Shown in pieces: positions 15,961 through 16,364 of a stretch of DNA of 16,364 nt. The DNA is from a bacterium (GTDB lineage Bacteria > Bdellovibrionota_C > UBA2361 > SZUA-149), in the NCBI GenBank assembly GCA_003230795.1, contig QIGM01000421.1, positions 1 to 16,364 on the forward strand, given 5' to 3'. The notes below the pieces were generated by a model. That model was not told the origin of the DNA. It did no database searches and saw only the letters and a list, made by a program, of their open reading frames with translations. Positions within the stretch are counted from its first letter, which is position 1; every line of letters starts with the position of its first letter. The position numbers and the translations under genes are program-made.

Positions 15961-16364
15961 ATGAGAGTCTTCGCATTAAGGATTCTCTTTGTAGTACTAG
16001 CCACAATATTGGCTCATCTAATCGCGTTTCTTGTCCTCGTCAAACAATCCTCACCCCTGGTGCGCTATTTTCGACGTGATATGAGCGCAAACGAAAACCA
16101 AGGTGCAGACTCTTCTCTAATCGCTCATCTCGTGTGGGCAACGTACGTGGTAACAACCCGACTTCCCTACCTAGACAAGTGCGTGGTTCGTAGCTTGACC
16201 GCTATGAGCCTATTTCGAATCTTTGGCCTGCCCGCACGTGTTCACATCGGCGTTAGAAAAGCCCAAGGCGCAATCGAAGCCCACATGTGGCTCAGCGATT
16301 TCAAGGGGAAGATTTTATGTGATGACGTTTCGGATCTCGATAGCTACGAAGAACTTATCGGCGA
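15961..16364 (+). CDS. Transglutaminase-like lasso leader peptidase (B2 protein), 3'-truncated by the window
   Basis: The first 134 codons of this gene are in the window and it runs off the right edge. The product has a single hydrophobic segment (about 3-27) and then the Transglut_core3 (PF13471) fold of lasso B2 proteins. Cys74 sits in YLDKCVVRSLTAMSLFRIFG, His108 in EAHMWL, and Asp113 follows as the probable third catalytic residue; the spacing fits known leader peptidases. RVHIGVRKAQGA is the usual strand before the His. It should cut the precursor after the leader's Thr44-Gly45. No RRE domain is fused to the N-terminus. The ATG starts 1 bp after the SGNH stop, so expression must be tied to the two membrane-protein genes upstream. 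The hydrophobic N-terminus suggests the peptidase is held at the membrane. Confidence 0.9.
   Translation, partial: MRVFALRILFVVLATILAHLIAFLVLVKQSSPLVRYFRRDMSANENQGADSSLIAHLVWATYVVTTRLPYLDKCVVRSLTAMSLFRIFGLPARVHIGVRKAQGAIEAHMWLSDFKGKILCDDVSDLDSYEELIG

Overview
The window joins the end of a surface-polysaccharide locus to a lasso-peptide (RiPP) biosynthetic gene cluster. The Wzc-type tyrosine autokinase, the WbaP/PssY-type sugar transferase and a core-type GT2 enzyme point to a Gram-negative bacterium. The phylum cannot be fixed from these genes. GC is by eye a little under 50%, most starts lack a clear Shine-Dalgarno sequence, and several starts are GTG or TTG. No tRNA, rRNA, IS element, CRISPR array or phage gene is visible.

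Polysaccharide part (1-6223): the C-terminus of a GT4 glycosyltransferase; a Wzc/ExoP-like chain-length regulator and tyrosine autokinase (456-2798); a polyprenyl-phosphate sugar-1-phosphate transferase on the minus strand (2806-4248); and two GT2 glycosyltransferases on the plus strand (4429-5256, 5261-6223). The sugar transferase would load the first sugar on undecaprenyl phosphate, the glycosyltransferases extend the unit, and the autokinase co-polymerase controls chain length and export.

Lasso part (6237 to the end): a minus-strand unit read 11176 to 6237 encodes an asparagine-synthase-like macrolactam cyclase, a 65-aa precursor peptide, an HPrK-like peptide kinase and an ABC exporter. 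Beyond the cyclase lie a plus-strand PRMT-like methyltransferase (11175-12143), a minus-strand PF14907-type nucleotidyltransferase (12126-13250), and a tight plus-strand operon of an HTTM membrane protein, an SGNH-hydrolase-like membrane protein and the start of the transglutaminase-like leader peptidase B2, which runs off the window.

The precursor has the lasso leader motif (Y..P.L...G.....T) followed by a Gly-rich core starting with Gly, with Glu at core position 8 and a C-terminal Ser. This predicts an 8-residue macrolactam ring, a Met-rich loop and tail, Arg/Phe plug residues, and a C-terminal Ser that could be phosphorylated by the kinase. The methyltransferase, nucleotidyltransferase, HTTM and SGNH proteins look like an unusual set of extra tailoring or resistance functions. 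The separate leader-binding protein B1 (PqqD-like RRE) is not seen and may lie just past the right edge.

The lasso part is very compact. The cyclase and methyltransferase start codons overlap on one CATG, the methyltransferase and nucleotidyltransferase overlap tail to tail by 18 bp, and only 24 bp separate the divergent nucleotidyltransferase and HTTM genes.
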